From: Pegoplata infirma
Lineage: Eukaryota > Arthropoda > Insecta > Diptera > Anthomyiidae
Length of the DNA stretch: 64,000 bases
Direction of reading: 5' to 3'
Assembly: GCA_963921195.1 (NCBI GenBank)
Contig: OY992540.1
Span: 189,953,576-190,017,575, forward strand
Positions 28,501 to 38,678 of this stretch are shown here, piece by piece. Position numbers and translations under genes: made by a program. The notes beneath the pieces were generated by a model that saw only the letters and a list, made by a program, of their open reading frames with translations, searched no databases and was not told the DNA's origin. Position 1 is the stretch's first letter. The number at the start of each line of letters is the position of its first letter.

Positions 28501-29089
28501 AAAGTGTTACGAGAATTTAAAACAACTTTGCTTGAATAATGAAGTTACCTTATTATGGGTACCAGGGCACGAAGGAATAGAAGGAAACGAGAAAGCAGAT
28601 GAACTCGCGAAACTTGGAGCAGATGGCATAGGTACCACCATAATGCTTTCACCGCCACTCCAGCATTACAAACTAAAACGAAATACCCTTACTGTCGCCA
28701 AGGCAAATCGAAGATGGAAGGAACTTAGGACAAGTCGTATAAGCAGAATTTTATGGCCACGCTATGATTTAGGAAAAACAAAATTCTTACTAACACTTAC
28801 GAGAATAGAATGTCGTATGTTGACAGGTCTAATAACGGGACACTGTCTTTTCGGAAAACATGCCAAGAACATGAACCTTATTACGGACGCAAGCTGTAAA
28901 AGGTGCGAGACACCAGACGTCGAGGAGACCATTGAACACATCCTGTGTCACTGCCCGGCTTTGGCACGAACTCGACTATCAATTATGGGAAGTTCACAGT
29001 TCGAGACTTTGGAGGAAATTACGAGGATAGACCTGAAGAGTTTGAAACAGTTCGCGATGAAGGTCAATGTATTTAGTTTACATCGATAA
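25517..29089 (+). CDS. LOA-a ORF2: endonuclease, reverse transcriptase, RNase H (intact)
   Basis: 1190 residues with no internal stop. An APE endonuclease fills residues 1-220: QINLHH (6-11), LIQEPW (~33), IGCDANAHNTLWGS (~129) and SDH (~206). RT motifs follow: YRPISL (~497), AAFLDIEGAFNNV (~563), GTPQGGVLSPLLW (~622) and the catalytic AYADD (~654). RNase H I has the acidic set in FTDGS (~914), AEIAAIS, VDSQAAL (~975) and ADELAK, plus LLWVPGHEG (~1013). A C-terminal zinc-binding block carries CKRC (~1128) and HILCHCPAL. All catalytic residues expected from the family are present, so the enzyme could be functional. The ATG at 25517 inside ORF1 is used because the endonuclease begins at once. 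Confidence 0.93.
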   Translation: MMKLIQINLHHSRAASAALLMTLVEGSFDVALIQEPWVDATGEIKGLTTTDYDLFFSQAEGRKRSAILARKSLKALLLQQYSTNDLTTTLCKIGRRTIYLVSSYMAHDKESPPLDLQVLLREKMGEYIIIGCDANAHNTLWGSSDTNKRGEDLFQYIKDTDINIANNGSEPTFIGPTSKNVLDLTLFTNKPDLNIVEWGILEKASCSDHKYLSFKVKLENLMTNKPYRNPEKTNWGKYSSLVNKKMGALPKREILDDNTIELVNDNLTSILRESFEKSCPLRYSRKKPQPPWWSRELSNARSLVQDLFKHARRGNTDDRWAQYRSELKSFKKLIRKSKKISWENLCSNIEHTTEAARLRKILSKKNIPPILLKKSDDTWTESADETLDVLLTTHFPGCRINPIAVNVIRDNPSIIPENCLTADRIKWALASFKPYKSPGPDGIIPAMLQNVSSILIPHLLSIFTACLKFCYIPKGWRKASIIYLPKSGKLNHATAKDYRPISLTSFLLKTLERIIDLYIREHLGTNFLSDAQHAYQQGKSIETALHSLVQKVEASLEYKEFALAAFLDIEGAFNNVNTETIVNALNKASTNSCLSKWIEQMLSCREITAEWGHAKTSRYATRGTPQGGVLSPLLWLLVLDPILKELKTLGTTTIAYADDVVILSCGKYLDTISEILEGSLKAMWKWASGNGLNVNPQKTEMVLFTRKYKIPEFRRVRVGGVEIPISPHAKFLGVFLDSKLFWNKNSEERVKKANNAYYACKKMFGSTWGLEPKVTYWIYTSIVRPILLYGVLVWHKALEKDVTLKMFQKLQRQMGRSITGALRTTSADSIDTLLHLLPIDLFAKGEAYKACFRLKESNWFKYRNFGHSNIANMDRIDSDYTVPKLVFDRKYEVRFPDREFWSIWQGPPANSINIFTDGSKQSHGVGAGFTILELDQHLSFKLPADSSIFQAEIAAISKAVEFMAKEKGATLNFYVDSQAALKALLSYQIKSKTVLKCYENLKQLCLNNEVTLLWVPGHEGIEGNEKADELAKLGADGIGTTIMLSPPLQHYKLKRNTLTVAKANRRWKELRTSRISRILWPRYDLGKTKFLLTLTRIECRMLTGLITGHCLFGKHAKNMNLITDASCKRCETPDVEETIEHILCHCPALARTRLSIMGSSQFETLEEITRIDLKSLKQFAMKVNVFSLHR

Positions 29090-29175
29090 GCGGAAAGAGT
29101 TTTGTGGTATCGCTATGGACCAACTGGTCTATGCGGAGTGCCCATCTGGCACCGCCACCCTAACCTAACCTAACC
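29090..29175 (+). other. LOA-a 3' UTR and (TAACC)3 tail
   Basis: The 86-bp 3' UTR contains gtggtatcgctatggaccaa, then ctggtctatgcgg. The same words follow the stop of the truncated copy at 34080-34115, so this is the family's conserved 3' end, probably the part its reverse transcriptase recognises. The tail is three TAACC units (29161-29175). Confidence 0.8.
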
Positions 29176-29187
29176 ATGTTATCCCAT
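29175..29187 (+). repeat. Right target-site duplication of the composite insertion
   Basis: catgttatcccat, identical to 13558-13570. After it the host LOA-c frame resumes. Confidence 0.8.
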
Positions 29188-30348
29188 TTGACAATCTTTC
29201 AATGAAAATTGATTTTATATGAGAGTTGATACAACGCATCAACTATGTCAATCCTATACCAATCGGAGGCTCCGGCTTGTGAGGAATTGTTTCGGATTCA
29301 ATGTTTGCCAAATAATCAGCAATCTCATTTCCCCGTATTCCCCTATGGCCCGGAATCCACAAGAGGCAGACACTTTCTAAGATTAGACCTCCGCAGTCTG
29401 CTCCTACACTCTTAGACAATTTTAGATGTTGTGACTAAGGAATCCAGTACCTTGAGCGAAGCTTGACTGTCACTGCAGATACTGATTCTCATATCCCTCC
29501 ATCTTTTTTCAATTATCCAAGTCGCTACTTCCAAAATAGCAAACACTTCAGTCTGAAAGACTGTTGTCATTTTGGCCATAGCATGAAAGTATTTGGTTTT
29601 ATTGTTCAAATACCAACCTGATCTGTCTGTGAAGAAAGTATCAGAGTAATTTCTGAGAAGTTTATCTGGATCGCACCAGCCTTCCCTTCTCGGAAAGTTT
29701 ACATTGAACTTCCTACCAAACTCTATGCAAGGCGTCTAAGGGCATGCCAAACATCGGACAAAAAAAAAACACACCTAAACGGTTGACCATGTCCTACATT
29801 GTTGTCTCCATGCCATTATCCATTTTTACAGAGTCTGCACAGAGATCTCCTGACTATCCCTTGGATACGTAGATCCAAGAAAGCATGTCCAACATAGTGT
29901 TAAGAGCTGCGCCTGGTTTTGTGCTCATATCACCCGTAGTCCCCAAGCAAGCCGCTCTTTGTAGTCCGCCCAGCAGAGTCCGAGTAGATTTCACCACTGT
30001 TCTTAGCCACCAGACCACAGCCGCATACGTCACAAAAGGTCTAATTACTGCTAGTTACATCCAGTTCACCTCCGCAGGTCTTAGACCCCATGTCATTCCA
30101 AAAGCTCGTCGACACTGTCAGTAAATACGGAGCGCCCGAGATACTTTTAGTTCAATATGCTTTTTCCAATATAGTTTATTATCTAGAGCGACCCCTAAAA
30201 ATTTTACATCTGCGGACAGTAAAAGTCTTACATTCTTCAGAGTAGGAAGCTTAAGACCATTGTATTTGGTCTTCCGGGTAAACAACACGAGCGTTGTGGT
30301 GAATTTTTTTAGCTTTCCAAGTTTCTGAGCTTTCCAAGTTTCCAACAT
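29188..30348 (-). pseudogene. LOA-c retrotransposon ORF2, RT C-terminus and RNase H
   Basis: Read on minus from 30348: the region after the RT catalytic site (LVLFTRKTKYNGLKLPTL, VKFLGVALDNKLYWKKHIE), then RNase H pieces (TEVFAILEVATWI, ISICSDSQASLKVLDSL), then LLWIPGHRGIRGNEIADYLA near 29290-29350, and finally VKWDNMKEY leading into 13570. Several frame breaks and stops make it clearly dead. The endonuclease and RT core are missing, so it is 5'-truncated at about 30350. It is older than the composite insertion that splits it. Confidence 0.8.
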
Positions 30349-30359
30349 TTTGAGTCACT

Positions 30360-30441
30360 AAACCTTAAGACAAAATAAAGTCCATCAATTTGTTACCTCT
30401 AGAATTGGGAATGAGTACTAATTACCAAGTTTTTGCTGGGT
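30360..30441 (+). mobile_element. Fragment of the CCCAGCAAAAA MITE (right end)
   Basis: gagtactaattaccaag and tttttgctgggt match the right end of the MITE at 11312-11725. The left part is missing. Confidence 0.5.
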
Positions 30442-31009
30442 CATTATATAATGTACCACAGATTGTTGTAGGTTATAAACTTCCTACCCCTGTTTATAAC
30501 ACTTTTATGCGTTTGACTGTATTAAATTATCAACCACAATGTGGGAAGAACAATCTGACATTAAGTAAAATGGAAAATAGTTTCTTAGCTCCACGATAAA
30601 TGTCAACAAATAATTAATCATAGAATAAAATACTCCCAACATACATATAGAATGTGTAAATGTGCATGTGTGCGTGCTGTTGTTTATGTAAGTAACTATA
30701 GTTATAATAACGATGATGATGATTACTGTTACTAGTAGGTACAATTTCCTTAATAACTTAATACCATTTCATAAGGTTTAAGGAAAGCTACAACATGTGG
30801 GGAGGAGGAGAGTAATGATGATGGCAAATACCGAAACAATAGACAGCTATAAACAATCATACTAGAGATGGGCATGTGAGAGTGACTTTTGTCACATACT
30901 CACTTACATTCATGTAAGATATTTCCAAAAAACACTGACTAATAATCTTTTTTACTTCTACGTGCTCACAAATTTTCTTTTACACACACTTACGAAATTT
31001 TCAAGAATC
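30442..31009. other. No recognisable gene or element
   Basis: AT-rich sequence with a short GATGAT run near 30712-30723 and a CACTTAC/CATACTCAC stretch near 30890-30990. ORFs of 60-80 codons here have no features of real genes. Confidence 0.5.
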
Positions 31010-31335
31010 AGAAGCGCACAAGTTAGCTGATATCGCTTCCAAGAGGATAGATCTATAGGGAAGCACGCAGAGCGGTTAAATTTGCCGTCGTATGACTTTT
31101 GCCGGAGTTGCATGGATGAAGACTTCGTCTGCCATTGCCCGTCACTTTCTGGTCAGAGACTTTCTTCACTGGGATCTAGGGAGCCACACGATCTTTCTGA
31201 TTTGTCGGATGTCAAAATTCAATATCTAAGGAGTTTCACAAGAAGCTCAAGTTGGTTTAACGGCAGGGACTAGTAGGGAAACCTATTACAGGACCTCATG
31301 GTCTGCGTGTGTTGACATTAAACGTCAGCAGCCAC
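31010..31335 (+). pseudogene. LOA-b retrotransposon 3' end fragment
   Basis: On plus, IGKHAERLNLPSYDFCRSCM, then CHCPSLSGQRL and HDLSDLSDVKIQYL match the minus-strand LOA-b copy at 31986-32230 almost residue for residue, with a small deletion inside the zinc-binding block. The 3' UTR words gggactagtagggaaacct are shared. It is a short, 5'-truncated dead copy, inverted relative to its neighbour at 31960. Confidence 0.75.
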
Positions 31336-31959
31336 TTACAAACTAACCTATGTCAGTCACATTTGATTTAAGCGAATCACACAAAAACTTACTCACGAGC
31401 TCATCTTTATACACATACAGACCGAAGTTTAAATTGTATATTTTTGAAAAACAACAACAAACCGCTAATGAAAAGTGAAATATTAGCAGCACATTTATTT
31501 TGCAAAATACTATTTATGAAGAGCGCACACTGAAAATGCAAAATGTTGGTACACTTAAAAGCTGCTTACGGCACTTAAAAATCATGCGTTGGTATTCCAA
31601 CGGCCATCATAATGAAATTCATGTTCTGAAATTTCGATTTCATGATACTATGACGATATTTATTTTTTAGTCTAATTGGATAACATACAGTGTTGGTCCT
31701 TGCATTCCTGAAATCAACCATGCGAACATTTCATAATAATAAATATCTTCTCAATGAGTGTGACATACATAGCCTGTCTTTAAACCTTAATATTTCGGAT
31801 AGTAACGTATTTATAAAATGTCTCACAACCAGTATAAAGTTAAAAATAAATCCTGGTTTGATTTCTGGTTTAGGATTGCTAAGGTTGTAAGTGCCTGCAG
31901 ACGCCTTTGACGTAAGTCGTATGCATATATACACATAGACTCTGAGGTCCGTTGTGATA
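31336..31959. other. Spacer between inverted LOA-b ends; nothing recognised
   Basis: AT-rich sequence without motifs, apart from ttatacacatacagacc at about 31410. The small ORFs on both strands at 31690-31934 overlap each other and look fortuitous. Confidence 0.5.
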
Positions 31960-33472
31960 CCACGTACTTTAGTGAGGTTTCCCTACTAGTCCCTGTCGTT
32001 AAACCAATTTGAGCTTCTTATAAAACTTGTGCTTAGATATTGAATTTTGACATCGGACAAATCAGAAAGATCGTGCAGCTTTCTAGATCCCAATGAAGCA
32101 AGTCTCTGACCAGATAGTGTCGGGCAATGGCAGATGAAGTGTTTGATAGTTTCCAACTCCTCTTCATCCATATAACTCCGGCAAAAGTCATTCGATGGCA
32201 CATTTAACCGCTTTGCGTGCTTCCCTATAAGACAGTGTCCGGTAATTAAAGCAACCACTGAAATCTCTCCTCTTGAAAGTGATATCAGCTCACTTGTGCG
32301 CCTCTGATTAAGAGAAGGCCAAATCTGTCGTGTTGTCTCACAAGTCAATCCATTTGACCATCTCTGATTAGTCTCAGTAGCGGAACAAAGTCCTAGATTT
32401 TGCTTGCAAGTTTCTAGAGGCATACTAACACATTCCAATTCTGTTGGAACCTGTAAGGTAGTATCCAGTCTTGCAAGCTCATCGTCTTTGTAATTCCCTG
32501 GAATGTCTGGAACCCATATAAGTTGTATATCAAACTGCTTGGCTATCTCATTTAACGACGTGCGGCAGTTAAGGGCAGATCTGTTTTTCAGAAACATTGC
32601 CTCCAGGGACTTGACCGCGTCTTGAGTGTCGGAAAAGATGTTGACTGCGGTTGGAGACAAGACATTGCAACTCAACCAGTCAGTCACTTCCTTTATTGCC
32701 GGCATTTCTGCCTGGTAAACACTGCAATAATCTGGCAATATTCGAGCCAGGCTCGATCCAAGGTCTTCCGAATAGATTCAGAACTCCCACTAGCTGGTGC
32801 AGCCTCGATCCATCAGTGTACAAATTTATGGTGGCTCCACTACCCGGAACGTCCCCCATCCAAGACTCCCTGGATGGTATCATAGTAGTGAAGTGGCGCT
32901 CAATGGGGCTCAAAGAGGGAACACAGTCCACATTTTGTGGTATTGTTATCTTCTTCAAGATTGCGCTATGGCCACAATCGCTGCTCCTTCATTGCAGCGA
33001 ATTGCCGACGCAGCCGCATACTGCCTACCCAATATGTCCAATGGTATCAGGTGAAGGAGGATTTCAAATGCAGCTGTAGGTGTAGTACGAAGAGCACCAT
33101 TGAGGCCCATCGACGCCATTCTCAGTACCTTCGTGATAAAAACACGGTTCACTTTTGTTTCTAAAGCAGGCCACCAGACAGTGATTCCATACAGCAGAGT
33201 TGGATGTACCACTGCTGCATAGATCCAATGAACGACTTTAGGGCTAAAACCCCATCGTTTTCCAATGGCCCTTTTACAGGAATATAAAGCAATCGTTGCT
33301 TTTCTCACCCGTTCCTCAATATAACGCCTGAAATTCACCTTCCTATCTAGAAATACTCCAAGATACTTGGCTCCATCTGAGAAGGTGATTTCAGTGCCAT
33401 CCAGAGAAATAGGATCAAAAGCAGGAATCTTATTTTTCCTTGTAAACAAAACAAGATATATTTTACTTAATT

Positions 33473-33486
33473 TAACTCCTAGACTA
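33473..33486 (+). repeat. 14-bp target-site duplication (left)
   Basis: taactcctagacta, identical to 34147-34160. It lies inside the LOA-b ORF, which reads on across the junction once one copy is removed. Confidence 0.9.
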
Positions 33487-34146
33487 TGTTACGAGAATCT
33501 TCAGAAACTATCCGGGAATAATACCGTATCTCTTGTGTGGGTACCTGGACATAGGGGAGTAGATGGGAACGAGAAAGCTGATGAGCTCGATAAGCTTGGA
33601 GCAAATGGCGTAGGAAATTTTGTTTATATTTAGCCCCCTATTCAGTACTATAGAACGAGAAGCGATCGTCGTTGCATTTCTATGGCAAACAGAAAATGGA
33701 GAGAGCTAAGCACGAGTAGTATCACCAGAACAATCTGGCCGCATTACGACCTCGAGAAAACTCGCTACCTACTCTCTCTTAACAGAGAGGATTGTCGTTT
33801 ACTCACGGGAATGGTCACAGGACACTGCCTATTTGTTTTTCACGCGAAAACTATGGGACTTATCTCGGATGCCAATTGTAGAAGATGTGATGAACCTAAT
33901 ACAGATTAAATAGTTGAACATATTCTGTGCAAATGCCCCGCATTGGCCAGACACCGCGAGCGAATACTAGGTAAAGCAGAAATCGAGAATCTGGATGATA
34001 TCGCGGCTACGGACCTTACGCAACTAAAACTGTTTGCAACATGGACTAACGCGTTTTATCCTCGTCGCTGAAGGAAATTGTGGTATCGCTATGGACCAGC
34101 CGGTCTATGCGAGGAGTCTGAACTTTAGGCTCCACCACCCCTTTCC
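33487..34146 (+). pseudogene. 5'-truncated LOA-a-type retrotransposon (RNase H end to 3' tail)
   Basis: It begins with tgttacgagaatcttcag, equivalent to LOA-a position 28505. It encodes VSLVWVPGHRGVDGNEKADE, then after a stop and frame change WRELSTSSITRTIWPHYDLE, LLTGMVTGHCLF and CRRCDEPNTD. A TAA then interrupts the zinc block before VEHILCKCPALARH. The 3' UTR has gtggtatcgctatggaccag and ends cacccctttcc, a decayed form of the LOA-a tail. Divergence from the 24-29 kb element suggests an older insertion or a sister subfamily. It is nonfunctional. Confidence 0.9.
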
Positions 34147-34160
34147 TAACTCCTAGACTA
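34147..34160 (+). repeat. 14-bp target-site duplication (right)
   Basis: Same 14 bp as 33473-33486, directly after the element's tail. Confidence 0.9.
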
Positions 34161-35444
34161 CAGTCTCTTGCTCATTTAGACAGATCTTTCAGAGAACCAT
34201 GAATAATGTCGGTCAATGTTGGCAGATGCTTTCCCTTTACCGCTATCGCGACATCGTCAGCATATGCGACAACATGACAACCGTGTGCTTCTAGAGATAG
34301 CAGCACTGAATTCAGTGTCAGGTTCCAAAGAAGAGGGAATATTGACAAATCGAGATATGACGGACGCTCCCAACATAGACGTTATACGTCTATTGGCATG
34401 TAGATTTTCGACCATTAAAACGATCCCATGCTTCACTCCTAGACCAGACACTGCCACAATTATCGAGTTTGGGATGACATTATTAAATGCCCCCTCTATA
34501 TCAAGAAAGGCCTCCATAGTGTACTCTTTTACCTAAAGCGATCTCTCGATGGTACCGACCGAGCTGTTTCCGTTGATCTACCCTTGCTGTATGCGTGTTG
34601 CCTTATCGAAAGCAACCTCGGGACAATCACTCTACGCAAATATGAGTCTATCATTCGTTCCATTGTCTTTAACAAAAAGAATACGAGACTAATTGTTCTA
34701 AAAACTTTCAGAGCTGTGTGGGAATTTTTCCCAGCCTTTGAGATATATACGACCAGTTAATAAGTGGCTATATAGTCCGACACTTGCTGCATCTTAGCCG
34801 GGATTATAACATCAGGTCCAGGGGTTTCATAGGGCCTGAAGCTTTAAAGCGCTCAGATTAATGTTGGCATATTTATTATTTCCGAAGCAATTTCAGATAC
34901 TTGGGCATCACAACGTGCCAAAGCTTGAAACGGTGTCATGGAATTGGCAGGAAATTTTGTGTTTAGAAGGAGAAAAGACCACACCCCATTAGGATCTTGT
35001 AGGTATTCCAGGGTGCAAGGAGAAGAAGCCAGAACCTTGCGCAGCCTGGGTGCCTCAGAAACGTCTTCTATGTTTACACAGAAGTTTTTTCAAGAAACAC
35101 ATATGGAAATTCTGATCGCTCTTGAAAAAATTGGTCACCCTAGTCATGTTTCATTGGGATCAGCTGCTCTATTGTATCGACAAAGTGGTACAACTTTTTG
35201 TTCCATGAAACTCTAACGAACCTCAGAGGTTAAGTATGAGTCAACGGACTCAAGGTAGTTTACACTTTAACTACTCCAACAAAAGCACTCACAATCATAA
35301 TTGTACAAACAATACTCCTTACTGATAAATGCCAATATTAGGTGTTTACAAACACATACGTGCGGATATTTTCACACAAACACATACTGCATTCCAGTTA
35401 TTTCAAATGAATAACGAACAAATACCATACATTCAAACATATTA

Positions 35445-35929
35445 GCGGTTCTCACTCTTGATAGAAAACAAGAAAAGAATCGGAGAATTGAAGAAAACAA
35501 GAAAATGTTTGACAGATACAACAACAAAATACATGGTGGCTTGTTTTTCTCATTTTCTTGGTTTCTTCTTTTCTACATAGAAAATTTCTTCGACTTGATG
35601 CTTGAGTAAGTTGAAGTGAAGAAAAAAATAAAAGTTCCTAGACCAACAAAACAGCTGATTAGAGAGGAATTTAATTATTTTGTGATATTTTTAGACTTTT
35701 TATACGAAATTTAAAATGAAACTTAAATGATTAATTATATTTTTACTAAAAATTGCGTTGTTTAATATTATTTCGTGGTTTTAATTATATAAAATATTTT
35801 GAGGTTATAGAAAATGTTTGTGTGAGAAAACTTTTTTAAATAGTTGTTCACTCTTTAGTGAAAAAAATCGGTAGAAAGTTTTCTTGTAGGAAATTTCCTC
35901 AAAAGTTTTCTATCAAGGGTGAAAACCGC
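35445..35929. mobile_element. 485-bp MITE with GCGGTT ends
   Basis: Inverted ends gcggttctcactcttgatag and ctatcaagggtgaaaaccgc, extended inward by aaaacaagaaaa-type sequence. The flanks share tatta (35440-35444 and 35930-35934), so the true duplication could be 3 to 5 bp. No coding capacity. Superfamily not assigned. Confidence 0.65.
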
Positions 35930-37479
35930 TATTAATGTGATAGAATGTATGTGTTCTTGTGCAAAAAGTATTTAACAGAAAGCGAAAGTTGATTGAGGTA
36001 TTTCGACGAAAAGTGTCCTTAAAAATAAGTTTAAACAAACATGTGATAACAGGTGTTTACGAAATAAACACGTAAAGAAGACAACATACAAATGATACCT
36101 AACAGAATGACATTCCAAAAGGAAACACAATTGAACAATGGCGGAAAATAACTGTATAGTAAGGAGAGAATGAAACGTAAAGTAGATTTGTACTATTTTG
36201 AAGCAACAAATGAGAATATTGAATAGAGAATTTAGTTGCCAGATTGGAAAATTTATATACAAGGCCTTATGGAAATGGTAGGTATGAATTTGTTCATACA
36301 GTTTCACAAGTATTTCATCAAATCAGCTAAAAAATTACTCTATAGATTACTATTTTGCAAGGTTGGGTGCTGAAATGATTAAGGCTTTTTTTTCTTTGGT
36401 TTTTAAAAAAGGAGAAGAAATTTTAAGGGGATGTTTATAACAAAAATGCAAATTTCAAATGATGATATGTTTTGAAATATTGTTGGAAGGCAAAAATGAA
36501 TGAAGGTCGATCTCACTAATGACCCCTCTAGGACGCACCATAGGACCTGATTAAATAAAACAAATTTATAAAAAATATTTTAAAAAATTCTTAACAATTA
36601 AGATAGACTTATAAAAATTCGGGGAAAAAATTTGTAAAATTGTAATAAATCCAGACAAAAATTTAAAAATATTTAGAAAACTAAGAAAACTCGGAAAAAA
36701 TCAGACAATTTACAAAAAAAATCCGGCAAATTTTTAAATTACAAGTAAGAGTGTGCCGAATATAATGTATTCCTTAATATAAATTATAAAAAGTAACAAT
36801 CTTTATGATCAGTTATAGTCAATTAGACATTAATTCCAAAATCTGGCAACTTGGCCCTTTATAATACTAGTATTACATAAAATAGTAAAAAATTATTTAA
36901 TATAAACAAAGAGAGAGAGTAAATGTTTAGAGAGAAACCAGAGATAATGAGTGTCAGAAATAGTTTAACTAAAAATGGGAGAAAATAAAATAAAGAGAAA
37001 ACGATTAGAAAGGCAGAGAGAAAGCTTCTGCGCACAAATTAAATTGTCATAAAATAAGGAAGAGGATAACACAATATTATATATCCATAACAAAATACAT
37101 TAAAAATGTAAGAGATACACTTCTATCAAAAAAACCAAATGTAAATCGCACATGTTTCACTAACAGTAAGTTAACCTTTCGCCTTTAGTTATGCTATATG
37201 TAGCGAAAAAAAATAAAAATACACCAACGCAATGAAAATACTCCTGGTTTGGAAGATGATAATTTAACTTTTACTCACTTTTGCTACTCATAAAATTGGG
37301 ATAGTAAAGTTGGTACAATTGTTCCTTTTTTTTGGTACAATATGAAACTTTAATTTTAATATTACTAATATTATTGAAATTTTATGAAGCTCATCGGCAT
37401 ATATTTAAGTAGTTTTTTCAAAAAATAATTGCTGGATGAACGAATATCAATAATAATATCGTATATATTACTTTAATTA
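35930..37479. other. AT-rich region, one palindrome-family fragment, no gene
   Basis: Only 36485-36590 is recognisable: gaaggtcgatctcacta, gacccctctagg and taaataaaacaaatttataa match the centre of the 8251-10386 palindrome (9360-9440). The remainder has no coding or repeat signature that I can support. Confidence 0.5.
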
Positions 37480-37618
37480 AAACTTTAATTGTTTTTGACA
37501 TTTAATATCAATTAAATATTTGATTTGTGTAATTAATTCTGTAATTAAATTGTTAACTTTATTTAAGATAAAATTTTAATTGTTTTTAAATTTAATATCA
37601 ATTAAATATTTAATTAAT
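37480..37618 (+). repeat. Short tandem duplication
   Basis: The words aattttaattg/tttaattgtttttga, then aatatcaattaaatatttgat and gtaattaaattgttaacttt, occur twice about 107 bp apart. The second unit is interrupted by the MITE at 37620 and ends after it (tttaattaaatttttaactt, 37867). Confidence 0.6.
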
Positions 37619-37619
37619 A

Positions 37620-37852
37620 TCCCGGCTAAAAATAATGTATACAAGCTCATGTACGATCATATATGATAATTTATGTTAAGGGTGGGCCAATATATGATCG
37701 CATATTATCATATGTTGTACCATATATGGTCATGTATTGAATAAGCGCCAATTTTAATATATGTTCATATCTGATCATATATGTTTTCGAATTAATGATG
37801 TATGGTCAGATGTGTTCATATATGCTCATATACAATTCATTTTTAGCCGGGA
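37620..37852. mobile_element. 233-bp MITE with TCCCGGCTAAAAA ends, TA duplication
   Basis: The ends tcccggctaaaaataatg and cattcatttttagccggga (the latter at the right) are flanked by TA (37618-37619 and 37853-37854). The interior is full of catatatg and gatcatatatg words, giving extensive self-complementarity. No ORF of note. Confidence 0.75.
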
Positions 37853-38678
37853 TACTACTAATAAATTTAATTAAATTTTTAACTTTACTTATTTGTTTTG
37901 TTTTCCGTGTGTGTGCGAATAAAACAATAACAAATATGTATAAACAGATTGTTGATTTTTTAAAAAATTTTATTAATATTTTTTTGAATTCTCATTTTGT
38001 TTATAGTTTTATGTATATTAGGGTGGCACGAATAATGACTTTTTTTATTTCGTCGATCGCTTTGCAAATTATGGTTTGTTTTGGTCAAATTTTGCTCAAT
38101 TTTTAAATTTTTAGCAAAATCGAACAAAAATTAGCCCGTGCGTTTTTTTTCCCATAAAAACCAAAAATTGTTTATTAAATTTAAATAAGCGTTTTTATGT
38201 AATTTTTTTTATTTTATTAAATTTCCGGATTTCTGGTAATAATAAAAAAATTTCCGGGAATTTCCAGACCATAACACTACAGTTACGTTTGTGTTTAAAT
38301 GTTTTTTTACGCTATTACATTGGACACATGAAAACAACTCATTTACATTATTTTTAACACAGAAATTTCACATATGTAAGCAAGTATCTAAGCAGATTAC
38401 TCTTAGACATGCTATTTTACGATGTCTGCTAAAATCTGTTGATGATTCTATAGTAAGCGTGAAACAGATCTGTACAGATGTTCTATGAAATGTGAATTTT
38501 TGGGCCTCGAGCTAGATTGAACTCTAATTAAAATTATTTACTCCAATACGTAAATAAAAGACATTTAAATGATATGTTTCGTTTTCACCAGTGACGGTAT
38601 AGGAATTTCGAATCGACACAATTTCTGTAGAGGTTTTACATAAATTTTCATTTTGAATTTATAAAATAAAATGAAATA
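37853..38678. other. AT-rich sequence, no gene recognised
   Basis: agggtggcacgaataatgac at 38021 resembles the agggtggctcg start at 56471 and may mark a decayed repeat. The 37795-38106 and 38291-38488 frames lack any family signature. Confidence 0.4.

Larger units (their letters stand above)
24272..29175 (+). mobile_element. LOA-like non-LTR retrotransposon (LOA-a), nearly intact
   Basis: The 4.9-kb body consists of a 5' UTR (24272-24392), ORF1 (24393-25554), ORF2 (25517-29089) and a short 3' UTR ending in (TAACC)3. The duplication that follows the tail has its partner at 13558, so the (AAT)n array sits at this element's 5' end within the same insertion. RNase H in ORF2, overlapping ORFs and a short-repeat tail instead of poly(A) fit the R1/LOA group. 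A 5'-truncated relative lies at 33487-34146. Confidence 0.85.
31960..35215 (-). mobile_element. LOA-b retrotransposon, 5'-truncated and decayed, split by an insertion
   Basis: From high to low coordinate on minus: pre-RT words (IEDVSEAPRLRKVLASSPCT near 35050, ETPGPDVIIPA near 34820), the RT core (AFLDIEGAFNNV near 34500, VAYADDVAI near 34265), the interruption at 33487-34160, then LVLFTRKNKIPAF (33449), RT thumb, RNase H (INLYTDGSRLHQ; VNIFSDTQDAVKSLEA; LIWVPD) and the C-terminal GHCLIGKHAKRL...CHCPTLSGQRL, with the stop near 31986. Stops and frame shifts are frequent. The missing 5' end suggests truncation at insertion, near 35215. Confidence 0.8.

Noticed and set aside
29161..29175. Telomere or subtelomere sequence (CCTAA)3
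   Set aside because: Only three units, located exactly at the 3' end of a LOA element before its target duplication.
32622..33164. Plus-strand frames of 75-142 codons
   Set aside because: Shadows of the minus-strand LOA-b ORF2.
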